Assembly (NCBI GenBank): GCA_012959605.1
Contig: DUCU01000017.1
Location: 1-33,235 of the forward strand
DNA length: 33,235 bases
Source of the DNA: Dehalococcoidia bacterium
GTDB taxonomy: Bacteria; Chloroflexota; Dehalococcoidia; Lucifugimonadales; UBA3495
Direction: 5' to 3'
Below the pieces are notes generated by a model, which did not search any database, was not told where the DNA came from, and saw only the letters and a list, made by a program, of their open reading frames with translations. The position numbers and the translations under genes were made by a program. Shown here in pieces: positions 10,374 through 18,412 of the stretch. Position 1 is the stretch's first letter; every line of letters begins with the position of its first letter.

Positions 10374-10639
10374 ATAGGGAGCGGGACCGGGAGCAGGCGC
10401 CGGTGCCGGCGCGAGAGGCGGTGCAGTGGCAACAGCTACGCCACCAGCGGGTGCCGGGGCGGGTGCAGGGGCTGCGGCGGGTTCAGGTGCTGGCGCCTCG
10501 GCGGCAACTGGTGCTGGTGCAGGGGCTGCGGCGGGTTCAGGTGCTGGCGCCTCGGTGCGGCAGAGGGGGCAGGTTCGGGAGCTGGGGCCGGGGCAGGTTC
10601 CCCTGTCGGCTCTACCGGAAGTTCGTTGGACTCAACCAT
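10374..10639 (-). other. Probable N-terminal extension of S2, broken by a frameshift
   Basis: An ATG at 10639, preceded by AAAAGGAAA, opens [15 protein letters not shown] and continues as Pro/Ala repeats to about 10561. Beyond that its frame turns into [13 protein letters not shown] and stops at TAG (10436-10438). The S2 frame takes over at exactly that point with [20 protein letters not shown] and runs into the S2 core. The composition switch places the frame change at GCCGCACC (10554-10561). One added base would join the two into an 89-codon extension. A sequencing or assembly indel is the simplest reading; a real mutation or programmed shift is possible. No canonical slippery heptamer is visible. 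Confidence 0.65.
10462..10555 (-). repeat. 54-bp tandem repeat inside the S2 extension
   Basis: A 40-bp sequence occurs identically at 10462-10501 and 10516-10555, with a period of 54 bp. Because 54 is a multiple of three, in the S2 frame both copies read [15 protein letters not shown], forming an 18-residue protein repeat. This supports translation of that frame upstream of the GTG at 10373. Confidence 0.8.
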
Positions 10640-10658
10640 ATACTGTGTTTTTCCTTTT

Positions 10659-10677
10659 GTCGGCCTGTTTAGCCGAC
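10659..10677 (-). promoter_or_regulatory. Leader hairpin next to the rpsB ribosome-binding site
   Basis: GTCGGC and GCCGAC form a perfect 6-bp stem with a 7-nt loop, immediately upstream of AAAAGGAAA, the likely Shine-Dalgarno for ATG 10639. S2 represses its own mRNA in other bacteria, so this could be part of an autoregulatory site; that role is inferred from position only. Confidence 0.35.
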
Positions 10678-10790
10678 TACGTCCGAGGGTCCGTTGCAAG
10701 TGGGCAACGTTACCCGCAAAAATCCTGCCACACGTCCCGGTTTCGACGCCTAGGCCGAAGCTGAGACTGGGGCAGTTAAATGCTTGTCGG

Positions 10791-10819
10791 AGTATAACAT
10801 AGGGGGTTTTGACGGGCAA
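10791..10819 (-). promoter_or_regulatory. Promoter of the rpsB-proS superoperon
   Basis: On the minus strand, TTGCCC (10814-10819), a 17-bp spacer and TATACT (10791-10796) match sigma-70 consensus at 4/6 and 5/6 positions. Transcription would start near 10784, leaving a leader of about 145 nt before ATG 10639. No comparably good promoter was seen further down the operon. Confidence 0.7.
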
Positions 10820-10905
10820 TGTAGCCAGGCTCGTATTCGCCGACCGTACGTTTGCCGCCGTTCAGCAATATCTTACGTTCACAAGCCAGTGAGGCTTCTC
10901 GTTGA

Positions 10906-11370
10906 TTACTGGAAAAACACTCGGTAGACCACGTTCAAGCCAACGGCACCAACGACTCCGGCGGCCACGTCATCGGCCATGATGCCCAGGCCACCTGGCA
11001 GCGCTTCAAATTTTCTGATTGGCCACGGCTTCCAGATGTCCAAAACCCGGAACACCATAAAAGCCAAAGCCAGCCAGACGAATGTTTTTGGCAAGAACAA
11101 GCAGGTGATCCACATCCCGGCAAACTCGTCCAAAACGGCCCTCTTGGGATCGTGATCTGTCTCGGTTATCAGCGTCTGGCAGGCCCAGATGCCAACCAAG
11201 AACCCTATCCCGCAGAGCAGAAAAAAGCCGATGGAATCTTGATCCAACGGAGAGAATCCGTAGATTACCACCGCCACCAGACTGGCCCATGTGGCTGGGG
11301 CAAAGGGGACCAGGCCAATGCCAATCCCGGTTCCCATCGCCCAACCAACCCTACTCATCAGCGAAGCCAT
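10906..11370 (-). CDS. pgpA: Phosphatidylglycerophosphatase A
   Basis: Membrane phosphatase that removes phosphate from PGP to give phosphatidylglycerol. The family blocks are present: GIGLVPFAPATWASL at the N-terminus, DHDPKRAVLDEFAGMWI in the middle, and FRVLDIWKPWPIRKFE followed by LPGGLGIMADDVAAG. The 154 residues contain three or four hydrophobic stretches. Its ATG overlaps the stop of the preceding protease gene (TAATG), indicating translational coupling. The gene ends 87 bp before the rpsB promoter; only a weak 5-bp hairpin (10883-10897) lies there, so some read-through into the rpsB operon is possible. Confidence 0.93.
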   Translation of the reverse strand: MASLMSRVGWAMGTGIGIGLVPFAPATWASLVAVVIYGFSPLDQDSIGFFLLCGIGFLVGIWACQTLITETDHDPKRAVLDEFAGMWITCLFLPKTFVWLALAFMVFRVLDIWKPWPIRKFEALPGGLGIMADDVAAGVVGAVGLNVVYRVFFQ

Positions 11371-11729
11371 TAGCCGTACCCCAGTTTGTGCAGGGCATCT
11401 TCGCTAAGACCCAGATAATGCCCTATCTCGTGCCACAGGGTGATCTTGATCTCGCGTTCAGCCTCGGTTCGACTGGAGCAGTTACGCAAAATTGGCTGCC
11501 GGTAGATGGCAATACGATCCGGGATCAAGGGGTCTCCGCCCTCGCGTTCGGTTAGGGGCACGCCGGTGTAGAGACCAAACAACGTTCCGTCGCCACCCAA
11601 CATGTCTTCTTCCTCGGGGCCAGGCCACTCCTCAACGACGACGTCCACATTGTCCAGCGTTTTTATCACCTGTAGCGGTATCTCGCCATAGGCTTGTCGC
11701 ACCAGGCGGACGAACTCCCGATTAGTCAT
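11370..11729 (-). CDS. Minimal zincin metallopeptidase family protein
   Basis: A small predicted zinc protease (119 residues from the ATG at 11729). The C-terminal LWHEIGHYLGLSEDAL gives the extended HExxHxxGxxE motif of compact zincins. The middle region (DPLIPDRIAIYRQPIL) fits the bacterial metallopeptidase family often annotated as Zincin_1. The substrate is unknown. A TTG at 11738 is in frame but overlaps the nfo stop; the ATG five nt after that stop is preferred. It lies between nfo and pgpA with almost no spacing, so the three are probably co-transcribed. Confidence 0.85.
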   Translation of the reverse strand: MTNREFVRLVRQAYGEIPLQVIKTLDNVDVVVEEWPGPEEEDMLGGDGTLFGLYTGVPLTEREGGDPLIPDRIAIYRQPILRNCSSRTEAEREIKITLWHEIGHYLGLSEDALHKLGYG

Positions 11730-11734
11730 CTTGA

Positions 11735-12592
11735 TCAACCGGAAAGTCCCACTTGTTGTCTGATTCTCTTGAGAATATCGATGTTCTGCTGGTCGGGGCC
11801 GTTGCCCTCAAAGCCGGGAACTTCCAGCAAGAATGGGACATCGGTAAATGCGGGGTTAGCCATGATGGCCGCAAAGCCTTCCTCCCCGATGAACCCTTCG
11901 CCGATGTTGTCGTGCCGGTCAACTCCGGAGCCGCAAACCCGCTTGGAGTCGTTCGCGTGGACAGCAGCAACGTTGGCGCTGCCCGGCCCGGCGTCTAATT
12001 CATCCAGCATCGCCTGGATGCCCTCTGGGTTGGCCAGGTCATACCCGGCCGCGAAAGAATGCTGGGTGTCCAGGCAAATCTTAAGTCGGGGACTATCCAC
12101 AGCATCCAGAATTCCGCCCAGTTCATCAAATTTAGCCCCGATATGCTGGCCCATGCCTGCCATATTTTCCACAGCCAACACCGGCCCCTCAGGTGCGGTG
12201 TCCAAGACTATCTTGATTGCTTCAACCGTCTGCGGCAGAACCGCTTCGTAGCCTCGGCCACCATGACTCCCAGGATGGAATATCACGCCAGTAGCGCCCA
12301 AGTCCGCAGCCAATTTCATGTAGTTGGCCAGGGAGTCGATTCCCTTTTTGAGCTTTTCCTTATCGGGTGTGCCCAGGTTTATCAGATAAATGGCGTGTAT
12401 AAAGACCGGGCCAATACCAGCGTCAGCCAGACCCTGTTTGAACAGTTCTATCTGCTCGCCAGGCACGGGTTTGAATGCCCAGGTTTGAGGTGACGAGCCA
12501 AATATCTGAATGGCCTCACACCCAATCTCCTGGCCTCTAACCACTGCCTTGCTGATCCCACCTGACGTGGAAACGTGGGCTCCAATCTTCAT
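11735..12592 (-). CDS. nfo: Endonuclease IV (AP endonuclease)
   Basis: Cleaves DNA at abasic sites in base-excision repair, using three zinc ions in a TIM barrel. The start is set at ATG 12592 (MKIGAHVSTSGGISKAV), which has AGGA six nt upstream and gives 285 residues, the E. coli length; an in-frame upstream ATG at 12628 would add 12 unconserved residues. Metal-binding blocks are visible: LAVENMAGMGQHIG, KICLDTQHSFAAGYDL and VHANDSKRVCGSGVDRHDNI. It heads a three-gene cluster with the zincin protease and pgpA. Confidence 0.96.
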   Translation of the reverse strand: MKIGAHVSTSGGISKAVVRGQEIGCEAIQIFGSSPQTWAFKPVPGEQIELFKQGLADAGIGPVFIHAIYLINLGTPDKEKLKKGIDSLANYMKLAADLGATGVIFHPGSHGGRGYEAVLPQTVEAIKIVLDTAPEGPVLAVENMAGMGQHIGAKFDELGGILDAVDSPRLKICLDTQHSFAAGYDLANPEGIQAMLDELDAGPGSANVAAVHANDSKRVCGSGVDRHDNIGEGFIGEEGFAAIMANPAFTDVPFLLEVPGFEGNGPDQQNIDILKRIRQQVGLSG

Positions 12593-12670
12593 GTGCCATC
12601 CTGTCAAAGTCCCAAACGCTCGAGTCATCAGCCCGTATTTATGCCTGAGCCAGGTGAATCGGCATCGCCA

Positions 12671-12676
12671 ATTATA
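12671..12676 (-). promoter_or_regulatory. -10 box of the nfo promoter
   Basis: A perfect TATAAT on the minus strand about 80 bp upstream of the nfo ATG. No good -35 is seen at 17-18 bp. Its upstream part would overlap the -35 of the divergent alcohol dehydrogenase promoter, so the two promoters may compete or be co-regulated. Confidence 0.5.
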
Positions 12677-12689
12677 CGTTAGCTCAGCA

Positions 12690-12718
12690 TTGGCGGTATA
12701 CGCTCCCAGTAATATAAT
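12690..12718 (+). promoter_or_regulatory. Consensus promoter of the alcohol dehydrogenase gene (leaderless)
   Basis: TTGGCG (12690-12695), a 17-bp spacer and a perfect TATAAT (12713-12718). The ATG begins 8 nt after the -10 box, which is where transcription should start. The mRNA would then have essentially no leader, and no Shine-Dalgarno is visible. Confidence 0.75.
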
Positions 12719-12726
12719 CTTCCCAT

Positions 12727-13788
12727 ATGAAAACCGGTATGAAAGCCCTTTTTATAAAACAACCCGGCAACCCGCCAGAACTGGAAATACGCGACGTGCC
12801 GATTCCTAAAACCAGCTACCGGCAGGCGCTGATACAGGTGACATCCTGCGGGTTTTGCCACCATGACCGATCAGTTATGGCCGGAGTGCTACGGCGAGGG
12901 GTTGCCGCAGACATAATCCTGGGGCACGAGATCTCGGGCGTGGTGACAGAGATCGGCGGCGGCGTTACCAGTCTCAAGCCAGGCGACCGGGTGGTAAGCA
13001 TCCTCACGGAGGCCTGCGGCGAGTGTGACCGCTGCGCTGATGGCCGTGAGCACCGGTGCAGGCAGGGCCAGGGTATTGGCCACGGCCGTAACGGCGGATT
13101 CGCTGAATTCGTAGCCCTCTCCGAGCACAGCCTGGTAAAAGTCCCAGTTGGAATAGACCCGGTGGGTGCAGCGCTCCTAGCCTGCCCCATGGGAGTAGCG
13201 TTACAGGCTGTGCGTGAAACGGCCCAGGTGAGCCCTGGACAATCAGTTGTGGTCACTGGTGCCGGGGGTGGCCTTGGCATCCATGCAGTGCAGGCAGTAG
13301 CGGCGCTTGGAGCCACGGTGTTGGCGGTGTCGTCGTCTCCCGACAAGATCGACCTGCTTCGTGAACTGGGTGCGTCGGAGGTGTTGGCAGCTGAAGTTCC
13401 CGCTGATGAGGGTTTCGACTATTCCGAGTTGGTGATGGCCATCACTGGAGACGAGGGCGCAAATTCCGTCATCGACACGGTGGGTTCGGCGTTGTTTCCT
13501 TCCACACTGCGCTGCCTAGCCCAGTACGGCAGGTTGGTTTTGCTGGGGGAGATACAGGGACGCAGTGTGACTCTGAACCCAGCAGAGATCATCTTCCGGG
13601 ACGCGCAGGTTTTGGGCACGTCTGGTGTGTCTCGAGCAACGGTGGAGCAGGCCGGTCAGATGGTTCTTGAGGGTAAGATGCGCCCAGTTGTGGATATCAA
13701 ATTGCCACTGGAAGAAGCGAGAGAAGCTTTCCGGTTAGTCTCAGAGCGTATACCTATCGGTCGAGTCGTATTGCTACCCAACCGTTAA
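12727..13788 (+). CDS. Zinc-dependent alcohol dehydrogenase (MDR family)
   Basis: Predicted NAD(P)-dependent medium-chain dehydrogenase acting on an alcohol or aldehyde; substrate not identifiable. Catalytic-zinc residues appear in SCGFCHHDR and LGHEISGVV. The four structural-zinc cysteines lie in EACGECDRCADGREHRC. The Rossmann motif is VVTGAGGGLGIHAVQ (about residue 177). A length of 353 is normal. The first ATG (12727) coincides with the predicted transcription start; a second ATG at 12739 would begin MKALFIKQPG, also a plausible family start, but lacks a Shine-Dalgarno too. It is a single-gene unit, divergent from nfo and closed by a strong terminator. Confidence 0.92.
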   Translation: MKTGMKALFIKQPGNPPELEIRDVPIPKTSYRQALIQVTSCGFCHHDRSVMAGVLRRGVAADIILGHEISGVVTEIGGGVTSLKPGDRVVSILTEACGECDRCADGREHRCRQGQGIGHGRNGGFAEFVALSEHSLVKVPVGIDPVGAALLACPMGVALQAVRETAQVSPGQSVVVTGAGGGLGIHAVQAVAALGATVLAVSSSPDKIDLLRELGASEVLAAEVPADEGFDYSELVMAITGDEGANSVIDTVGSALFPSTLRCLAQYGRLVLLGEIQGRSVTLNPAEIIFRDAQVLGTSGVSRATVEQAGQMVLEGKMRPVVDIKLPLEEAREAFRLVSERIPIGRVVLLPNR

Positions 13789-13790
13789 AT

Positions 13791-13823
13791 ATAAAAGGGC
13801 CACCAAGTTGGTGGCCCTTTTAT
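13791..13823. terminator. Bidirectional intrinsic terminator
   Basis: A perfect 14-bp stem (ATAAAAGGGCCACC with its complement) around loop AAGTT. T-rich sequence flanks it on both strands. It lies between the convergent alcohol dehydrogenase (plus) and secF (minus) and can serve both. Confidence 0.9.
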
Positions 13824-13839
13824 TTAGTCGTCTGTCGGG

Positions 13840-14832
13840 TTAGCGTCCGATGCCGATTAGGTGCAGCAGAGAGGAAGCCGTGGCTGCCGGGCCACGCCGG
13901 AAGAACCGACCGACCTCGCCCCGGTCCCACATAACCAAGTACTGACTGGCAATGAAAATGGAACTGTAGGTTCCAGCCACCGCGCCGATCGCCAACACCA
14001 GCAGTAGCTCTCTAATGCTGGTGCCGCCGATGAATAGCATGGCCAGCAGCACCACTAGGGTTGTGATACTGGTGTTGAGCGACCGGCCCATGCTCTCCAT
14101 GATGCTCAGGTTGACCATGGGCGCCAGTTCACGGTCTGGATGCCGGGAGATGTTCTCACGGATACGGTCAAACACCACAATTGTGTCGTTCACACTGTAA
14201 CCAGCCACAATCAACAGCCCCACAATGAACATGGAGTTCACTTCAAGGTTGATGACCCGGCCAAGGATCGAGAAAATTCCAAGGATTATCAACAGGTCAT
14301 GGACCAATGCCAGGATGGCGCTCACTCCGTACCGGTGGGCTTTTGGCACCCGACGGAAGGCGTACCAAACGAAGAACATTATGAACACCGAGGCCGCAAT
14401 CAGAGCGTAGAAGGCCGTCTTGACCGTTTCTTCAGCAACGATTGGCGAGACGGTGTCAAACTCCACCCGGTCTCGTTCCAGTCCTAGGAATTCTTCCAAT
14501 CCCCTCTCAATTTTTTCCCTTTCTGATATGTCATCACCGATAGCCTCTTTCAAGACCACGGTCCGGATGAAGAAAGTGTTTCCCCCGATACGTTGAATCA
14601 AGGCCTCGTCATGGCCAAGTTCGCTCATCCGCGCCTGAATGTCTTCTTCATCGATGTCCGGGTTGGCGAATGAAACGTTCATCACGGAACCGCTGGTGAA
14701 GTCGATACCTGCCTTAAGGCCTGATCCTCCAGATATCCAACCAGGCGAGGCGATCATCGATATAAGACCAGGAATTATGACCAACGCGGAAATCAGGAGA
14801 TACCAACCCCGTTTGCCAACGATATCTAGCAT
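13840..14832 (-). CDS. secF: Protein translocase subunit SecF
   Basis: Membrane partner of SecD that uses the proton gradient to help pull preproteins through SecYEG. The 330 residues show an N-terminal helix (WYLLISALVIIPGLISMIA), a periplasmic domain with GIDFTSGSVMNVSF, and five further helices. The conserved VNDTIVVFDRIRENI and LNTSITTLVVLLAML are in the membrane part. The ATG overlaps the secD stop (TAATG), so the two are translationally coupled. The gene ends just before the terminator at 13791-13823. Confidence 0.96.
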   Translation of the reverse strand: MLDIVGKRGWYLLISALVIIPGLISMIASPGWISGGSGLKAGIDFTSGSVMNVSFANPDIDEEDIQARMSELGHDEALIQRIGGNTFFIRTVVLKEAIGDDISEREKIERGLEEFLGLERDRVEFDTVSPIVAEETVKTAFYALIAASVFIMFFVWYAFRRVPKAHRYGVSAILALVHDLLIILGIFSILGRVINLEVNSMFIVGLLIVAGYSVNDTIVVFDRIRENISRHPDRELAPMVNLSIMESMGRSLNTSITTLVVLLAMLFIGGTSIRELLLVLAIGAVAGTYSSIFIASQYLVMWDRGEVGRFFRRGPAATASSLLHLIGIGR

Positions 14833-16778
14833 TAGCGTCCTCCTCTCGTGGCCGGGGTCTGTACGGTGTTCGATGCAGAGCGCTGCAATGCCTCTGGCGT
14901 AAACAGGTTTATCCGTCTACCCAGGCCAATCCAGGCCATCAGCTGTAACAAGTTACGGCTGACCACCACAGCGGTGAACATGCTGACCGACACACCAATG
15001 AACAGACTGATGGCCACGCCAGTTACCAGGCCGCCACCCAACCGGTCACCAAACCAAAGGAGCACCACGCAGGTAATCATGGTGGAAATGTTGCTGTCAC
15101 GAATCGCCGGCCAGGCACGACCGAACCCAACTTCCATAGAGGAAGCCAGTGTGCGGCCAATGCGGACCTCTTCTTTCATACGCTCAAATATCAGAATATT
15201 AGCGTCTACTGCCATACCGATGGAGAGGATGAACCCGCCAATGTGGGCCAACTCCAGGGTGATGGGAATCATCTTGAATATTGCCAAAACTATGACGGCG
15301 TAGAACATCAACGCAAAGGCCGCGACGACACCGGCCATGCGGTAGTAGATGATCATGAACACAAAGACCAGAGCCAGGCCCACCAGACCGGCAATTAGGC
15401 TGTTCTTGAGCGATTCTTCACCGAGCAGGGCGTCTACATCGCTCTCTTGAATCAGCTTTAGTGGGACCGGCAGACGACCTGACTCCAGTTGGATGGCCCT
15501 GGTTTGGGCTTCTTCCCTGGTGAAGTTTCCGCTGATCTGGGTGCGTCCGTCGCGTATCCAAGCCCGCGCCACCGGAGCCAGCAAGAGCTGGTCGTCCATG
15601 ATGATCGCTATCCGCTTGGTAGCTTGGGATTCGGCGGTGGATATGCGACGGGTCAGGTCCGAAAATATATCAGAGCCTCGACCGTTGAATTGCAGGTTAA
15701 TCACCCAGCCGATTCCCACGGAGTTCGTAGAAGCCTCGGCACGTGTCAGGTCATCACCGGAGAGACCCAGGTCGGTGTCAGTGAACGTGGTACAAGCGGC
15801 TGAATCGCACGTCCGCTCTTTGAACTCTAGCCTGGCCGTTTGACCAATAAGAGCTTTAGCGGCGTCGATACCGCTGTTCACTCCGAACGAGAACAGCGTG
15901 CCAATCTGTTGGGTTATCGCTATGGCTGCCCGGCTCTGGGTTTCAGAGTTCACCGTGTTCGAACGGATGGTGAAGTGCAGTGCATCCTCTATATCTATAT
16001 CAAAATCTTCGTACCCGGCTTCAGTGAGCAATGCTGGAAGCAATGCCGCCAATTCGTCGGGCGATTTTATCTCTAGAGATGGTGCAGCGGGGGTCTCTGG
16101 CTCCGTGGTGCCTACGTCTTGGTCTTCAGCGCCATCGCCAACGGGGTCGGGTATTCCAGCCAAGATGGGGTCAGCCAGGGTAACTTCAGTGATTGAACCG
16201 CTGGCCCCGGGGAGCTGGACGATTAGCCGGTCATCGCCAAATATTTGGATGATTGGCTCTTCAGTACCAAACTTGTTGACACGGCTGGTAATGTTGTCCA
16301 ACACACCATGCATCTGGTCTACAGATGGCTCCCCAATGGTGTCTGCCCTAAAGAGGGAGATATCGCCGTGGGCTTCTGCTAGGGCTTCGTTTAAGCCTGT
16401 TCGTCTGGGGTCGCTCTCAGCCAGGATGTCAGTGCGAATCTGGAACCGATTTGGGCCGATTGGCAATACCTGCAGGTTTTCAAGAGCTGAATTGTCCTCG
16501 CCAAAGGTCAAACTCTGCAGTGTGGCCACAACGTCACCGAAAGAAACGTCGCCTGCGAAAGTGACATCAAACTTGGTGCCGGTATCAGCCTGGTAAACCA
16601 GGTGACCGCCACCCCGGAGATCCAGACCCAATTTGAGACCCAACGGCCCAGTGCCGTTGCGTTCCACCGTGGGGAATCCGGGAATGTCGATATTGATGTC
16701 TTTGAATCCCAGGGCCGCAATGGCGATGCCCAGGATCAGGATGATGGTAATAGAAAGGCGTATGCTGCGCGAGCGCAT
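14832..16778 (-). CDS. secD: Protein translocase subunit SecD
   Basis: Large periplasmic-domain subunit of the SecDF complex. The first helix (SITIILILGIAIAALGF) is followed by GLKLGLDLRGGGHLVYQ, the SecD signature. The P1 region is long and contains an acidic, Thr/Pro-rich linker (about residues 215-235). The last ~200 residues carry five helices and ANILIFERMKEEVRIGRTL. Length is 648 (E. coli 615). Start ATG 16778 lies 3 nt after the stop of the CCA-enzyme gene. Two cysteines (CDSAAC) in the periplasmic part are unusual and might form a disulfide. Confidence 0.96.
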   Translation of the reverse strand: MRSRSIRLSITIILILGIAIAALGFKDINIDIPGFPTVERNGTGPLGLKLGLDLRGGGHLVYQADTGTKFDVTFAGDVSFGDVVATLQSLTFGEDNSALENLQVLPIGPNRFQIRTDILAESDPRRTGLNEALAEAHGDISLFRADTIGEPSVDQMHGVLDNITSRVNKFGTEEPIIQIFGDDRLIVQLPGASGSITEVTLADPILAGIPDPVGDGAEDQDVGTTEPETPAAPSLEIKSPDELAALLPALLTEAGYEDFDIDIEDALHFTIRSNTVNSETQSRAAIAITQQIGTLFSFGVNSGIDAAKALIGQTARLEFKERTCDSAACTTFTDTDLGLSGDDLTRAEASTNSVGIGWVINLQFNGRGSDIFSDLTRRISTAESQATKRIAIIMDDQLLLAPVARAWIRDGRTQISGNFTREEAQTRAIQLESGRLPVPLKLIQESDVDALLGEESLKNSLIAGLVGLALVFVFMIIYYRMAGVVAAFALMFYAVIVLAIFKMIPITLELAHIGGFILSIGMAVDANILIFERMKEEVRIGRTLASSMEVGFGRAWPAIRDSNISTMITCVVLLWFGDRLGGGLVTGVAISLFIGVSVSMFTAVVVSRNLLQLMAWIGLGRRINLFTPEALQRSASNTVQTPATRGGR

Positions 16779-16781
16779 TGG

Positions 16782-18314
16782 CTATTTCAACCCGTTGTGG
16801 CGGCTTTCCGGCGATAGTTGCTCCGCCAGATATCTAAGTGCATTGGCAGCCAATTCCAGGGCTTGCTCCTTGGTTTCAATCTCACCCGCGGCCCAGGCTT
16901 CTTCGACACGTTCCAACACGGCGCCAATCTCTGGCCCCGGTTGAATTTTGAAGTGGGTCATCAGGTCTTTTCCAGTGATAAGGCGAGCGGTTGTTCGTGA
17001 AACCGAATCGCTGGTACCTACATGGAGTATATGTCTGACCATTCTAGCATGGTCCAGCCATTCTCCATGTACCAAGTCGGGCCCTTTTGCCCCCAAATAA
17101 TCGGCCAAACACAGGTACAGAGTATCTATGGCAACATCGCCAACATCCCTGAAGTATCGGTGAATCGCCCGGTTTGTGGGCCAATCGTCGCCGTCCTTCA
17201 TGCCTGTGGGGCGGAGATGCTGCTCCACCATCTTGCTGACCATATCAATGCCCTTGGAGCTAACCCGTAGCTGCCCCAGGCGTGATGTGACAATCTCAGC
17301 GCCCCGTTCAGAGTGGCCAAAGAACCGAGTGCGCCCAGTTTCGTCTTGGAATTTGGTCTGGGGCTTGGCAACATCATGGAATAGCGCGGCCAATTTCAAC
17401 ACAGTGCCTCTGGTGTGACCGTCGGTGGCTAGCTGTTCAAAATGGGCTTTGCTTTCCGAAGTCCAAGGTACACACATATAGAGTGGCGAGTTCTGGTGAC
17501 CTTTAGTAATCAGTTCTGCGAACTCCACTGTGTGCATGGTATGCCCCCAAACATCCCAATAGTGCATGTTTGGCTGGTCAACGCCCTTGGCCGCTTGTAG
17601 CTCTGGGATGACCTGCTCAAAGAGACCAAAATGGTCCAGGACTTCGATCTGAGCTTTGGCGCCGTCCAGAGAGAGAATGTTCAAGAATTCTTCTCGAACC
17701 CGCTCCGGTGAAACCTTGGCCAACAATGCGGCGTTGGCAGAGATTAGCTTGGAGGTGCCCGGCTCAATACGGAATTTCAGTTGACTCGCCAGACGAACAG
17801 CCCGAAGCAGTCTGCCAGGGTCGTCTTGAAATACCGTGGGACCAAGGGCGCGGATAGTCTTTTGCGCCAGGTCATCCTTGCCACCCATGGGGTCTAAGAT
17901 TTGTTCTATGGATGGCCATTCATCTAAACGAATGGCCATGGCATTTACTGAAAAGTCGCGCTGTCTGAGGTCTTCTTCAATGGTCCCGGTGAACCCGTCA
18001 ACATCAATTGTCCACGGCTCCAGGTCTTCTGCAAACGATTCGTGGCCAGCCCATGCTATGCCAGAGTCTTCTTGTTTGGAGTCTTCTAACCCTGAAGTCA
18101 CAACTCGGATGACCCCGTGTGCGGCACCCAAGGGAATCACGGTGCCGCCAAATTCCCGAGCAATCGCTTGCGCCACAAGCTCCGGGTCTCCCGAAACTGC
18201 GATGTCTATGTCATGACCTGGCTTGTTGTAAAGCAGCCAATCACGGACGAACCCGCCCACTAGGTAGGCGTCGGCTCCGGTGGCAGCGCAACAAGCAGCA
18301 AGTTTATCTAGCAT
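16782..18314 (-). CDS. CCA tRNA nucleotidyltransferase / poly(A) polymerase family with HD domain
   Basis: Adds or repairs the 3' CCA of tRNAs; a poly(A) polymerase role cannot be excluded from sequence. The nucleotidyltransferase head has GGFVRDWLL with catalytic D35 and D37 (HDIDIAVSG). RQRDFSVNAMAI (about 117-128) and DPGRLLRAVRLASQLKFRIE are the neck motifs. An HD-hydrolase domain follows with H314-D315 (LAALFHDVAKPQTK), as in some bacterial CCA enzymes with 2',3'-phosphodiesterase activity. The 510 residues are longer than the 412 of E. coli Cca. It sits between def and secD, all minus strand. The one tRNA in this window already encodes CCA, so here the enzyme may mainly repair. Confidence 0.92.
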   Translation of the reverse strand: MLDKLAACCAATGADAYLVGGFVRDWLLYNKPGHDIDIAVSGDPELVAQAIAREFGGTVIPLGAAHGVIRVVTSGLEDSKQEDSGIAWAGHESFAEDLEPWTIDVDGFTGTIEEDLRQRDFSVNAMAIRLDEWPSIEQILDPMGGKDDLAQKTIRALGPTVFQDDPGRLLRAVRLASQLKFRIEPGTSKLISANAALLAKVSPERVREEFLNILSLDGAKAQIEVLDHFGLFEQVIPELQAAKGVDQPNMHYWDVWGHTMHTVEFAELITKGHQNSPLYMCVPWTSESKAHFEQLATDGHTRGTVLKLAALFHDVAKPQTKFQDETGRTRFFGHSERGAEIVTSRLGQLRVSSKGIDMVSKMVEQHLRPTGMKDGDDWPTNRAIHRYFRDVGDVAIDTLYLCLADYLGAKGPDLVHGEWLDHARMVRHILHVGTSDSVSRTTARLITGKDLMTHFKIQPGPEIGAVLERVEEAWAAGEIETKEQALELAANALRYLAEQLSPESRHNGLK

Positions 18315-18412
18315 GGGTATCCAGCATCAGAGGCAATGGCTTCAAATTCAGGTGGCATATTCACCTGGGGCCGTATGTGTAGGTCGAATACACCCAACCG
18401 GCCGGACAGGAC

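Noticed and set aside
10540-10600. Programmed -1 frameshift in the S2 extension
   Set aside because: No X-XXY-YYZ slippery heptamer was found; slipping on the nearby C run would insert Leu-Cys-Arg, breaking the Pro/Ala pattern. An indel is simpler.
15898-16596. A 232-codon plus-strand open frame opposite secD
   Set aside because: Ser/Arg/Pro-rich shadow product with no family resemblance; secD on the other strand is unambiguous.
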